From Prorocentrum cordatum (Eukaryota > Sar > Dinophyceae > Prorocentrales > Prorocentraceae), in NCBI GenBank assembly GCA_963575745.1, contig CAUYUJ010015948.1:1585984-1649983 (forward strand): a stretch of 64,000 bases of DNA, read 5' to 3'. The position numbers and the translations under genes were made by a program. Positions 31,436 to 41,738 of this stretch are shown here, piece after piece. Positions within the stretch are counted from its first letter, which is position 1. The number at the start of each line of letters is the position of its first letter. A model generated the notes under the pieces. It worked only from the letters and a program-made list of their open reading frames with translations. It was not told where the DNA came from and ran no database searches.

Positions 31436-33508
31436 TCATGAAAACTCCCATGGCAGGATAGCGCCGACGGTGCCGTCTGCGTACACGCAGTGTTCTACTG
31501 CAGCCAAAATAGCTTTGGTCTCCCAGCACTCCACTGGAGTCTCAGAAAGTTTCCACACTGCCTTTGCAGTACCAGGGATGCGCCGAGAAAGTTCCATAAC
31601 CTCCATCATAGAAACAGCTTCTCCACTGACTGCGAAATGCAACATCGCGCGGGCGGCAAGTATGCCATCGGAGCCGTTCAAAAGCAAAACGTCCCCTTGC
31701 GTGCATAAGCCGAGCTGGCTGAAGCGAGAATCTTTACCTACATTCACTGGGATATCATCACCTTCCAAACCCAGTGCGTCCAAGATCAGCTGCCTGCTCT
31801 TCTTGGGCGCCTTGCGGCCCTGCAACAAGCCGACGTCATAATTGAAACTGTGGCTCGTTATTGCTGACAGGTGATGGGCAACGCATTCGCTCAGCAACGG
31901 CTTGCTGGCTGACCCACAGATGTTCGCCAGCTCGGTGGCGTATCTCTTTGGCATTCTATGCTTCCTCTCAAGGACGAAGCAGTTCAAGAGCCTCCCGTTT
32001 CTTTCGAGTAGCTCAGGGAGGTGGAGAAGCCAGTGGCATTTTGGTGTCAAAGACTCATATCCAAAAGCAGCAGTGAAATATTCCAAGAACTTATGAACAC
32101 AACCTAGAAGCCTTGCTGGGCTCACGTCGATCCGACTGGTTGCAACTACCAGCTGCGACAGCTGAACGCAAGCTATCATAGCGTCGCAAGCCGCATTGGC
32201 TGCCCCCATAGGTCGCAGGACCGTCTGAGTGAATAGCATCAGCACGCCAAGAATAGACAATAAATCAGACGCCTGGCATTTTACGTGTTGGGCCTTTCTG
32301 CGCTTGTCCTTCCGATCAGCATTGAAAATGCTGTCTAAATGCGCAGCGTGAAATCTTCCAGGGAACACCCAATTTGCCAAGAAGTCAGAGAATGACTCCC
32401 ACACGCAATTAAGCCCAGCAGATATGAACTCTTCGAAAGTTAAGTAGATCACGAGATTCACAACACCGTCGACGAACAGCGGGTGCATGTAGTCATGCAT
32501 AAACACCTCTGTTGGGTTGATCAGCCTGTCTATGGCTCTATCGAGCAGCAAGCCTCGCTTAGCAAACGTTAAGCCCAGCGCCTGCTGCAGCAGAACGAAC
32601 TCTTCATTAGACAGAGTCCGCGACATGCGCTCCAGATACCTGGCATTGGTGCGAAGCTCATGGTCAGTGGACGCCACGAGCTCATCGAGATGTATTTCGT
32701 TGCAACGCAACATGGCTGAACCATCCTCATCAACAACCCTTGAATCGGCTGTGAACATATTCTTACAAAGCATACAAAACTTGGACGCGCCGTCGCCCCT
32801 TGCTTGCCAAACAGCTTTATGAGCGCCCCCGTCTTGCAACACCACGCCGACTTTAGCAAACAGCCTGAAGCTACCCCCGTCTAAGTCAAGGGCCATTCCA
32901 CCGTCTTGGAAATGAAAACCATCAGGCTGGAAAAAAACATTTAACAGCCTCAGCGAATGCTTGGCTCAACCCAGCAGAGAGGGAATTCACAGAACAGGAG
33001 AATTCAGTCATCAGCACAAACCAGCTCTCCTCGTGACTGAGCGCGCTCACACCGAATCCCAAGAAGCTCAAATAAATAGATTGGATTTGTCTCTGGCTCG
33101 CTGGTGATAAGGGGTTCCCTGGTGTGACTTCGTCAGAATACAAAATCAAGTTCCATGGCTTTTCGGGCGTCGATGGGTGCAGCATCAGCTGGCGTTTCAA
33201 GAACTTCCGAAACTTGGCGCTCTCTTCGACAGCTGCCGCTAAGGATGCGAACGGGCAGGCGATGGGCATGCTAACTGGTTCTCCCTCTGCATCTATGCAC
33301 GTGAAGCTTTGCACTATAGGACCGTACTGGCCGACAGTTGTGGTAACAGCATCCCTCGCGGCACGCATGGAATTCCGATCTATGACTTCTGGGGAACAAT
33401 GTCCCTCACGTCCGCCAGAATTGCCGCTGAAGCAGAAGCCGTGCAGTGAGGCTTGGAACGACGGAACTCATTAAGCCTGCGCAGCTTAGCAGCCCGCGGC
33501 GGCTGCAT
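31436..33508 (-). CDS. tnp2/CACTA-like transposase-family protein (two frameshifts)
   Basis: A ~690-codon gene from ATG at 33508. Landmarks in order: AAKLRRLNEFRRSKPH at the N-terminus, YSDEVTPGNPLS (~res. 120), an aromatic stretch SIYLSFLGFGVSALSHEESW, then FAKVGVVLQDGGAHK with CMLCKN (~240), MHDYMHPLF (~340), KCHWLLHLPELL (~490) and ERKHRMPKRYA (~515). Order and spacing recall plant tnp2 transposases. From memory this is a multicopy dinoflagellate family; that is background, not shown here. Two compensating single-base shifts sit in homopolymers: GGGG at 33391-33394 (one base short, giving an in-frame TAG) and AAAAAAA at 32931-32937 (one base too many). The last 486 codons are open and intact. 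It is either a slightly decayed copy or an assembly-damaged intact gene. Confidence 0.6.
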
Positions 33509-33514
33509 CCGACA

Positions 33515-33960
33515 CTGCGGTAGACGCTGCAAAGCCCGAGGTCTGAGCGAAATGGGCTACGGACGGGGGCGCCAGCACTTGCTCCAGAACGAGGGTGCGC
33601 AATTGATGAAGCGAAGGGCATACGTTCTTTTCTTGACGCACCCCTCCAAGCTTGCAGCCCGTTCTCGAGAGCCAGGTTTTAACCGAGGCTTAGCACGCAG
33701 TGCTTGTATATTATGCGAAAGGCCTGTCTATATGATAGTGCAACAATGACCGTCTCAGGACTTCCCATCAGCGTCGTCGATCGCCTTGACGGCTGCAGCC
33801 CACGCCTCAGCGGTCGGCTTAGGCCCCCCCCCCCTTGGAGCTCTCGGTCCCGACCAGGAGGCTTTAAGAGCGTTGTGTGAGATACCGCGTTACCCTCGCC
33901 ACCATTCCCGCTCGCTCATGGCCCTGGCTACGGCCCCCGATCCCGAGACGAACGATGGAC
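33515..33960. other. Upstream region of the transposase-like gene
   Basis: No gene. An 11-C run lies near 33825-33835, and the sequence then passes into a purine tract. Confidence 0.45.
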
Positions 33961-33984
33961 ACATGAGGCGAGGATTGGCTGGTA

Positions 33985-34280
33985 GGAGGAGAAGGAGGAG
34001 GAGGAGCTATAGGAGGAGGAGCTATAGAAGGAGGAGGAGGAGGGAGAAGGGGGAGGGGCGAGGAGAAGGAGGAGGAGGAGGGAGGATAAGGAAGAAAAGG
34101 AGGAGGAGGGAGGGGGGAGCAGCGAGGGAGGAGGGAGGAGGGAGGATGGAGGAGGGAGGAGGAGAAGGAGAAGGAGGAGGTCAAAAAACACATCCAAGAG
34201 TAAACTGGTTTTTTACCACTACGAAGAGGGATGGTGGTGATGAGGAGGAGTAGGAGGAGGAGTAGGAGGAGGGGGACGTA
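33985..34280. repeat. GGA/GGAGGA purine tract
   Basis: Almost uninterrupted purine strand. A G-run region at 34318-34370 follows directly and supplies the Pro-rich tail of the next minus-strand frame. Confidence 0.85.
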
Positions 34281-34306
34281 CCCAAGACACCCAACGCATA
34301 GCGACA

Positions 34307-36017
34307 TCAAACTGTTCGGGGGGTGGGGGGGGGGCGGGGGGGTCGGCGGGGGAAGGGGGGAGGGGGGCAACCAATCTCGACGAAGCGGTGCGATGTCTGG
34401 CGGTGGTTCGCTAAGCGCAATGAATTGCCGCGCTCTCTGACAGCACGGAAGCGGGAGGCTTTGCGGCTCGTGTAGATTATGCCTTGCTTGTAGACCACTG
34501 GCGGTGGGTTCGAACCGTCCTTTGGCATCGACGGCATTACGCCCATGATTTTAGACTTCGGGATCGGCTTCAAGTCGGTAGTAGCCGCCTGGGGCTTCTT
34601 CGCGCTCCTTGCAGCCGCGGCGGGCTCGGTCTTAACAGTCTTGGCGGGCTTGATGGGCGCAGCGGCTGCTGCTGGGCGCTTCCGTGCTGGCGCCTCAGTC
34701 TTGACCTCGGCGCCCTGACCTGCAGCTGCTTTAGCAGCTTCCTTCTTAGCTGCGGCTTTCGCCGTCGCTTCCTCCTTCTGCTTGCCCTTGCGCTGCTTGA
34801 GGGCCTCGATCGCAGCACGGGCGTGGGGGTCCAAGTCCCCTAAGCACGGCCCGTCGCCATCATCGGCGGCGTCGTGCTCAGCATCGCCCTCGGGTTCGTG
34901 CTGCTCAGCCTTTACAGCGCCCTGCTCCTCATGTTTAGGGGTTTCGAGCTCATGCTTGACAGGCGCCTCATGTTTGGCAACCTTCAGCGTCCCATCAGGA
35001 GCGCGGTGGACAGCCAAGCTGGCTCGTGGCTCTTTCACGGGAGGTGCTTCAGGGCCCCGCGCAGCCGCTTGGCTTTTCTCTTTGCGGTACTCGAGCAACT
35101 TGTGCTGGTACTCGTAGAACAATCCCTTCTCGTACGGGTCAGTCGGTGATGGCATGAGCGCCCCTGCTGGTGATGCGGTGCGTGCGTCGGCTGCGGGCGC
35201 TGGTGTGATGTCATGGCTGTGGGCGGTGCCAAGCTCTTCCTTTGCTGCTTGAAACTTTGCTTTAACACCTGGTTCGAGAGACGACTTCAGCTTGCTACTA
35301 TTGGAGCGCAACGATATGCTGTCAGCGACAGTGTTGATGCCCTTGAGCTCGATCGTGATCGGCTGGCCATCATCAGGGTAGGCGGACTGGAAGATGTCTG
35401 TCGGGAGCTCCGATGGCGAAGCTGGGTATTCCAAGATGCGCGAGAACCCGAACTCCTTCTTTTCGGACTTGAAACAAGCCTTGAAGTCTGCCAGTAAATC
35501 CCAAAAATTGTTTTGGCTCGGGTGGGGTCTCGTAATGCGTGATTGCTAGTAGGGCTGTCCCCCACCTGAACGTATGCTGGGCAGGATCGTTGCAACCGAC
35601 GGCCATGGCGCGCTCGACCATCGTCGCCATCTTGCGGTTCACCGAAAGCTCGGGGTTTTTGAGCGCATCCCAGTCCGAAGACGTTAGGTAACACCACCAC
35701 TCCTTAAGCGCTTGCTTACCAGAGCCTTCTGGCTTGACGGGGCCGCTGCCCTTGGCGACCTTGCTGCCGACGATGGCCATGATCCGCTTGGTCTGGTCCT
35801 CGCCGTACGGCTCACCCCTCAACGCGTCGACGAGCTGGGTGGCTTCCGCTGGGCCGAAGCTTTTTATATTGTTCAGCATGCTGATCAGAGTGTCGGCAAA
35901 GCTCTTCTGGAGCATGGGGTCACCGCTGCTGTTCATTTCTGCCCGAGCCTTGAAAAAGGCTTTCACGCTACCGATCTCCTTGACTAGTAAGCTGCAGCTG
36001 CAGCTTGAGCTGGACAT
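34307..36017 (-). CDS. Lys/Ala-rich protein of unknown function (one frameshift)
   Basis: Start taken at ATG 36017, giving ~569 codons. The N-terminal half is globular (FFKARAEMNSSGDPMLQKSF, then a WWCYLTSSDWDALKNP box at ~res. 105-120, then THYETPPEP). The middle reads LLADFKACFKSEKKEFGF and YPASPSELPTDIF. The C-terminal half is a charged linker rich in Lys, Ala, Glu and Pro (~395-480), then KIMGVMPSMPKDGSNPPP and a short basic box YTSRKASRFRAVRERGN, and finally a Pro tail from the G-rich DNA. The two halves are in different frames. One surplus base in the A5/T4 runs at 35503-35514 explains the switch. No known domain was recognised. A copy of the four-copy repeat module lies ~340 bp upstream. 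Confidence 0.55.
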
Positions 36018-36167
36018 CCAGCTGGTGTGCGTATAAGCCAACAAGCGCTGATGTGGCTCAGCCTTCGGGCTCGCGAGGTGACTAGCCTTCAAGCTCGTGA
36101 GCCGAACGGCTATGGATGAGATGAGCTGACAAGCTACATGGTGACGCTATGTGGCACCAAGAGAGAC

Positions 36168-36358
36168 GGCTAGCACCGAAACGGAATGCAACGGAATGAA
36201 ACAATACCGAAATGGAATGAAACGGAATAAAATGGAACGAAACGGGATGAAACGGAAATGAAACGGAAAGAAGCATCACCGAACGGCAATGAATGACATG
36301 GAATGAAACAACACCGAAACGGAATGAAACGGAATGAAGCAGCACCGAAACGGAATAA
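36168..36358. repeat. 10-bp satellite (GGAATGAAAC)n
   Basis: About 19 degenerate 10-mers (GGAATGAAAC, GGAATGCAAC, GGAACGAAAC, GGAAATGAAAC) with occasional AGCA or CACC interruptions. Immediately upstream of the 34.3-36.0 kb gene. Confidence 0.85.
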
Positions 36359-36474
36359 CGACATCCACGACGACTGGAGGGGGGGGAGGTGGGGGGCCAC
36401 CCCATGAGATGAGCGAGAGAGGCTGCGGGGCCAGGAGAAGAGAGAGTAGGGGGGTTGAGGAGAACGACTACTGT
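36355..36474 (+). repeat. Dispersed intergenic module, copy A
   Basis: ACGACATCCACGACGA, a G-rich run, GGGGGCCACCCCATGAGATG, GAGCGAGAGAGG, CCAGGAGAAG and GAGGAGAACGACTACTGTT. Same order as copies B, C and D, with a variant GGCTGCGGGGCC in place of GGCCACGGAGCC. Confidence 0.75.
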
Positions 36475-36489
36475 TTGACTGTTGAAGCG

Positions 36490-36670
36490 CTTCTCCTTCT
36501 CTCCCCATCCTTCTCCTCCTCCTCCTCTTCCTCATCCTCCTTATCCTCATCATTATCCTCCTCATCCTCCTCCCTTCCTTTCCTTTCCTCCTCTTCCTCC
36601 CTCCTCCTCCTCATCCTCTGGCTCATCATCCTCCTCCTCATCATCATCATCTTCCTCCTCCTCGAGGAGG
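36490..36670. repeat. CCT/TCC pyrimidine tract
   Basis: Long pyrimidine strand of CCTCCT and CATCAT words. A similar tract is at 37125-37290. Confidence 0.85.
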
Positions 36671-36740
36671 AGACGCCGCCCGCGCGATGTTTTTTTCGGC
36701 TTGCAAGCCGCACCTCCTTGGAGTTGCCCTTGCTGCATAG

Positions 36741-36809
36741 GTCGGGCTCGTCATCCCAGATATCGCTGATATGGTGGATATCAGCAATATCTGGGATGAC
36801 GAGCCCGAC
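36741..36809. repeat. Near-perfect 32-bp hairpin
   Basis: Arms 36741-36772 and 36778-36809 are complementary except at one position, with the 5-base loop GGTGG. Each arm includes GTCGGGCTCGTCATCCCAGA. A DNA cruciform or a transcribed hairpin is possible. Confidence 0.9.
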
Positions 36810-36870
36810 ATATGGGACATCCTCCTGTCGGGGGGCTCGGGGACGTCGGGGGCCCTCCTCGACATCCCCG

Positions 36871-37110
36871 AGACGTGGGCGATGGGGCTGGCCTTGCACA
36901 GGCCCCTCCGCCGCGGCCCTCATCCACGGGGACGCGGTGGAGATGTATGCCCGCGACGCCGAGGCCCTTTCGGGCCCTCGGCCGCCGCCCCTTCCCGCGG
37001 CGATGCCGCGCGAGAGCGCGGTCGCCGCAGGCATCGCCTGCGCCGCGCTCTTGCGGGCGCGGCTGGTGCCAGCCGATTTGGCTGTGCTGGTCCGCGCCTT
37101 TCTGCGCTGA
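36871..37110 (+). CDS. Possible short plus-strand coding segment
   Basis: The frame ending at TGA 37110 reads ALIHGDAVEMYARDAEAL, PAAMPRESAVAAGIACAALL and ARLVPADLAVLVRAFLR. It shows strong G/C third positions and amphipathic helical character. Upstream, the frame is low complexity, and a neighbouring frame (IPETWAMGLALHRPL) looks better, so a frame change near 36885 is possible. No family was recognised. It is the only coding-like segment on the plus strand inside the 15.8-kb segment. Confidence 0.3.
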   Translation, partial: RRGRWGWPCTGPSAAALIHGDAVEMYARDAEALSGPRPPPLPAAMPRESAVAAGIACAALLRARLVPADLAVLVRAFLR

Positions 37111-37290
37111 AATGCGCGCCCGCCGCCGCATCCTCCTTCTCCTCCTTATCCTCATCCTTCGCCTCCTCCTCTCCTCCTTCTCCTCCTCCTCATTATCCTC
37201 CCCCCCACCCCCCTTCTCCGCGTTCTCCTCCTCCTCATCCTCTCCTTCTCCTGAAACAACACCGAACACCTCCTTATCCTTCTCCTTCTC

Positions 37291-37429
37291 ATGCTTAAAG
37301 CGTTGTGACCTACCATTGGCGACGACATATCGAGGGGGGGGCGGTGGGGGGCCGCCCCGTGAGACGAGCGAGAGAGGCCACGGAGCCAGGAGAAGAGGGA
37401 GTAGGGGGTTGAGGAGAACGACTACTGTT
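37291..37429 (+). repeat. Dispersed intergenic module, copy B
   Basis: ATGCTTAAAGCGTTGTGACC, TACCATTGGCGACGACATAT, a G-run, GACGAGCGAGAGAGGCCAC, GGAGCCAGGAGAAG and GAGGAGAACGACTACTGTT. The first ~50 bases are identical to copy C. Confidence 0.85.
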
Positions 37430-37480
37430 CGAAACGATGGGCTGTTTAAGTCGGGGGCGCGGGAGGGGCGATGAAGCTTG

Positions 37481-37605
37481 CATCATGCTATGGCATAGCA
37501 CTGCATGTTGACATTGCATGCGTGGCATAGCACTCCACCGGGCCGCGCACACGGCATAGCACTATGAGGTTCGGACTGCACGCATGGCATAGCATAGCAC
37601 AGCGT
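37481..37605. repeat. GCATGGCATAGCA word cluster 1
   Basis: Repeated TGGCATAGCA, CGGCATAGCA and GCATGCGTGGCATAGCA. Similar clusters follow copies C (40196-40281) and D (42783-42866) of the module at 80-110 bases. Confidence 0.7.
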
Positions 37606-37699
37606 CAGGTGTATCACAGTTTCGCTGTCACCTCCCTTCCCCCACCCCCACTCCCACCCCAGAGAACTGATCACTCAACCCTTCTGCTGAGTGGAGGAG

Positions 37700-37915
37700 G
37701 AGGGCAGGACTCCCCCCCATCCTCCTCCTCCTCCTTTTCCTCCTCGTCCTCTGCCTCCTCATCCCTCCCCTTCTACTCCTCATCCCCCCACCCCCTCCTC
37801 CTGGGCACGGGGCGAGGAGGAGAATGAGGAGGGGGCGATGAGAAACATGAGCTCTGGAGGAGGATGGGCAGGATGAGGAAGGATGGACGAGGAGGATGCG
37901 CAGGAGGAGGAGGAG
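37700..37915. repeat. CCT then GGA asymmetric tracts
   Basis: Pyrimidine-rich DNA (37705-37800) switches to purine-rich DNA (37810-37915), a mirror that could fold back. The rest of 37920-38520 holds no recognisable gene. Confidence 0.7.
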
Positions 37916-38531
37916 GATGGTCTGGCTCGCGCCGCTCTCCGCGTACTGCACGCCGACGGCGCACTGCGGAGGCCCCGCGCCTGTCTGTGGGCACGGAGCA
38001 AGATGCTCTGAGAGGTGGCGGCGCCGAGCCATCAACGATTTCAGCAACGGTTCGAAACGTGTGGTTCTCGCAAATGAACGATTTCAAAACATGGGCGATT
38101 TCAAACACAACTGAACCAACACTGACCCAACTGGTCGCACTTACATGTGGCTCGGCGCCTAAATGCAATCGCAATATTGCGAAATCATGCCTGTGCAACT
38201 GGGCGGGGGCGCCTCCAGATGTCGCCTGATTGGGTGCAGTGGGATGGGGAAGGGGCGAGTGTCGGGGGGGGACTGAGCCGTTCACGCTCTGCTCATCCTC
38301 ACTCTCATCCTCATCCCCACCTTATACTCATCCTATCCTCATCCTCCTGCCCCTCGGGCAGAGGCCCCCTGGGAGGCCTATGGACGTGTGGGGGGAGGTT
38401 GGATCAGGGAACGAACACCACCAAATCGGATGAACTCCGACGGTCTCTGGAGGCGCACCAGCTAGCCCGACAGGCCCCCGCGGCGGCCTCGCGACGGCGC
38501 AGCGGAGCACAGGCCTCCTTGAAGCCGAATT

Positions 38532-38732
38532 CGTTTGACTACCAAGTCCTTAGAGTCAAACGCAGCGATCCTGCGTTTGACTCTAGAGACTTGGTAGTCA
38601 AACGACGGCGGCCCTGCGTTTGACAACCAAGTCTCTGTAGTCAAACGGTGGCGGTCCTGCGTTTGACTACCAAGTCTCTGTAGTCAAACGCTAGACGCCT
38701 CCGTTTGACTACCAAGTCTCGGTAGTCAAACG
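38532..38732. repeat. Tandem array of five palindromic 31-bp units
   Basis: Units at 38532-38562, 38574-38604, 38617-38647, 38660-38690 and 38702-38732. Each consists of CGTTTGACTAC, a ~9-base centre such as CAAGTCTCT, then GTAGTCAAACG (with small variants), so each can fold into a hairpin with 10-11-bp arms. The period is 42-43 bp. Spacers are 11-12 bp and mostly differ. The second unit is in the opposite orientation. The array lies 18 bp beyond the stop of the 38.75-39.6 kb gene. Confidence 0.9.
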
Positions 38733-38750
38733 CCGAACCGATATACTCGC

Positions 38751-39608
38751 CTACCCGAGGCCTAGAAGCTTCCGCAACTGCATGCTGTTCTTCTTGTAGT
38801 CGCTGGCGTAGGCCTCGAATCCGCTGTAGTCGCCGCTCTCGTAGCACGAGATCAACGACGCGCAGCGCGGAAGCCATCCGCCGTGACCGCCCATGCCCCT
38901 GGAGGGCTCGCTCTTCCAGCCGCCCTTGCCGCCCTTGGAGGCGCCCTTGTCGCCTTTGCCGCCCTTGGCGGTAGTGTCGCTGGCGGCGTCGGAGGACTTC
39001 GCGATGGCCTGCTCGAACGCATGGTGGCCGCTTGCCACGCTCACGCCGTCGGCCTCGCTGGACGACCACCACGGAAAGTGGAGCGGCATCGTCGGCGCGT
39101 CCTCGAACGAAGCGACCGCCTCCGCCCAGAACAAGATGGAGATCTCGCGCTCGTTCTGGACGTTCTGGCGCTGCGACTTCGCGGCCCACATCGAGTCTGA
39201 CGCATGCCAGCCGTCGTCCGCCCTGAAGATGTAGATGTGGGCCATCTGCTGGTCTTTGAGCTCGCGTGCGTCCACCGACTTCCAGAGCCATCCACCTCAG
39301 ACCTCAAACAACGTGTTGAAGTACATGCCTGCAGCCGGTTGAACGGACCACAGCACGTCGTCCGAGCACTGCTGCAAGAACTCACTGATGCTGAGCTCGT
39401 CCGTCGTCAAGCACAGCGTCGCGTGGCGGAACGGGTTGAACTCCATCGCGCCCGCCTGCTCGGCGATCGTCGCCACATGTGCGAGGGCGGGATCGCCCTG
39501 CACTGCAGCCGTCAGCCGCAAGGGCGTCGGCGGTGGGCCGTCGGGCTGCGTGGGCCCCCTCGCCGTCTTCCTCTCCGCGAGGAGGTCCTTGCGGAACAAC
39601 CCCGCCAT
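38751..39608 (-). CDS. Gly/Lys-rich-tailed protein with in-frame TGA
   Basis: From ATG at 39608 (MAGLFRKDLLAERKTARG), 103 codons lead to TGA at 39299-39297. The identical frame then continues for 182 codons to TAG at 38751. Both parts look coding: EFNPFRHATLCLTTDELSIS and YFNTLFEV before the stop; GGWLWKSVDARELKDQQ, HIYIFRADDGWHASDSMWAA and ILFWAEAVASFEDAP after it. The C-terminus has a Gly/Lys linker (GGKGDKGASKGGKGGWK) and a helical end (YASDYKKNSMQLRKLLGLG). A CGA-to-TGA transition is the simplest cause; readthrough cannot be excluded. No family was recognised. Repeat module copy C lies ~370 bp upstream, and a hairpin array follows the gene. Confidence 0.55.
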
Positions 39609-39973
39609 GGCGCGAAGGCGCGGCTGGATGGCGGACGCGCGCCGCTGGCGCGAAGGCGCGGCTGGCCAGGCGCGGCGACCAGCGCGCGAAGGCAAAACGC
39701 CCCCAGCCAAAACGGCCGCCACGGAGGATGTTTGGAGAAGGAGGTGTGGAGGAGGAGGTGCGGTGTGGATGTCGTGCGTAGGATGGCAAACCTCCTGGCC
39801 AATGAAGGCCTGTCTTGGGCGGCGTTGGCCGCGTGGCGTTTCTGGCACCTGGAGCCCCAATGAGACCCGCGCAGTTAACTACCAAATGAAGCCGCGACGG
39901 CAGCTGGCGTACTATAGGGAGCTCTAGTGGGCCTCGGGGCATATCCCATATCCACGACCTGTGACATGTCATC

Positions 39974-40115
39974 ATGCTTAAAGCGTTGTGACCTACCATT
40001 GGCGACGACATATCGAGGGGGGGGGGGGGGGGGCGGGGGGGCGCCCCATTAGACGAGCGAGAGAGGCCACGGAGCCAGGAGAAGGAAGAGGGAGGGGGGT
40101 AAGGAGAACGACGAC
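39974..40115 (+). repeat. Dispersed intergenic module, copy C
   Basis: Begins ATGCTTAAAGCGTTGTGACC like copy B. It has a 17-G run (40017-40033), then GACGAGCGAGAGAGGCCAC, GGAGCCAGGAGAAG and GGAGAACGACGAC. It lies upstream of the 38.75-39.6 kb gene. Confidence 0.85.
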
Positions 40116-40195
40116 CTACATGGACTGAGTCTGTTTGAACTATGTGATTTTGAGATTCTGGGTTGGGGTTTGAGGCTGGACATGGTCTACACGCG

Positions 40196-40281
40196 CAGAG
40201 CATAGCATTGCATCGCACCACAAGCATAACATAACAACCTGAGATTTGCGCCAGAATATTGGCATGCCATAGCACAGCGCA
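40196..40281. repeat. GCATAGCA word cluster 2
   Basis: Contains GAGCATAGCATTGCATCGCA, CATAACATAACA and GGCATGCCATAGCACAGCGC. Follows module copy C. Confidence 0.6.
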
Positions 40282-40339
40282 CGGCGTGCCCCCTTCGAAT
40301 TTCGACCCCTTCGGTTCGGGAGTCATCCCCCCCCCATCC

Positions 40340-40725
40340 GGCTGCCTCCTCCTCCTCCTCCTGCTCCTCTTCCTCTTCCTCCTCCTCCTCCCCCATCCTC
40401 CTCCCCCATATCCTCCTCCTCATCTTCCTCCTTCTCCACGTCCAAAGCGGCCGATGTTACTGCCATGGGGCACCGTAGTAACATTCCTCCCCCATCCTCA
40501 TCCTCCTTCTCCTTCTTCTCCTCCTCCTCCTCCTCCTCCTCCTCCTCCTCCTCTTCCCCCCCGTCCAAGGCGGCCGATGTTACTACCGTGGGGCACCGTA
40601 GTAGCATCCCTCCTCCTTCTCCTTCTCCTCCTCTTCCTCCTTCTCCTCCTCCCTCCCCCCCCCGTCCCCCTCCCCATCCCTCCCTGCCCCCCTCCACAAT
40701 TTCCCAAGATGAATACTATTCTACT
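40340..40725. repeat. CCT pyrimidine tract with repeated ~35-bp island
   Basis: Long CCT/TCC tract. Inside it, an island with GCGGCCGATGTTACT, a short variable part and GGGGCACCGTAGTA(A/G)CATCC occurs twice (about 40448 and 40568), separated by 120 bases. Confidence 0.8.
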
Positions 40726-41042
40726 CTCCCCCCTGAATCCTCACCTTCCTCACCCCCCACCCCCCTCATCATTCGCAACTATATTAAGATCACAACGCGA
40801 GACCACAAGATCAGCACAATGTGAACTCGCGCTCACCCCGAGCGCAAATAGCACCATGGTGGCTACGGGCGAACGCATGGCACATCGTGAAATAGCCGTT
40901 GAGGCTCATGAGCTGTGGGCTCTGCTCGCTGCCGCGGCATGTTTTCGCCGTCGCGTGCATATTCATGGGCGACATCCGCCCTTGAAGATGCCCGCAACGT
41001 CGACAGCAGCACGCGGCGACGATCGCAGCTGCACCATGCAGC

Positions 41043-41402
41043 TTACGAAGCCGATCTCGAACTGCGGCTGGCCGGTGACGACGAGCTTGAGCCTGAGCCG
41101 CCATCTGCAGGGGGGGCTGTGTCCGTCGCCTCCACGACGTCGGGGAGAGCCGACAACTTCTGCAAGCGCACGAGGCTAGTCGGCTTGGTCTGCGTCGACG
41201 TGCCCTCAGTCAAGGTGTATAGCTGCCTGACGTCATCGAAGATCTTGCGAACGTGCTTATTGGTCTCTACCTTGTTAGCGATCACCTTCGCGAATCGCTC
41301 AAGCGCATCTGCGCGCTCTTTGTGAGCGTTGCGGCTGGTTTTCATGTCCTTCAGCTGCTGCTTCAGCACGGCATTGCTGTCCTGGAGGGCCTTGGGAGCC
41401 AT
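41043..41402 (-). CDS. Small coiled-coil protein, 119 aa
   Basis: ATG at 41402 (MAPKALQDSNAVLKQQLKDM). A helical, charged N-terminal part (RNAHKERADALERFAKVIAN, KVETNKHVRKIFDDVRQLY) is followed by TSLVRLQKLSALPDVV and a Ser-rich acidic tail. Heptad-like spacing suggests a coiled coil. The longer open frame up to 41516 lacks an ATG and is Pro-rich, so the internal ATG is preferred. It follows the 217-aa gene by ~340 bp on the same strand, so the two may be related in function. No family was recognised. Confidence 0.6.
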   Translation of the reverse strand: MAPKALQDSNAVLKQQLKDMKTSRNAHKERADALERFAKVIANKVETNKHVRKIFDDVRQLYTLTEGTSTQTKPTSLVRLQKLSALPDVVEATDTAPPADGGSGSSSSSPASRSSRSAS

Positions 41403-41738
41403 CGCGCGATTGCTGATGAAACAGGCGAAACGCGCAACCGCGGGGGGAGGGGGGCCTCTGAAGCAGAACGGCTGAATTACAATGGTAGCCCCCGACCCCA
41501 AGCCGCGAACGGACACGCATCAACGCAGCCAATCGGCTTGATGAGCAATGACTGTTTTTTTTTCATACTCGGTGAGCGAAGTGCTAAGCCCGCAGACCCC
41601 AATCATACGGGCGCGGTCAGCCTCAGGGCTTAGTGGATGTATATACACTTGCATCATTAGTCATGGGACTGCTCGGGAAGCTCAGCACGGCAAGGCTCAG
41701 CACCCGAATTATGAAGCTCGGCGTCCGAATCGGGAAGC

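Noticed and set aside
38532-38732. CRISPR-like array of palindromic repeats
   Set aside because: Spacers are only 11-12 bp and similar to each other, one unit is inverted, there are no cas genes, and the surrounding DNA is clearly eukaryotic.
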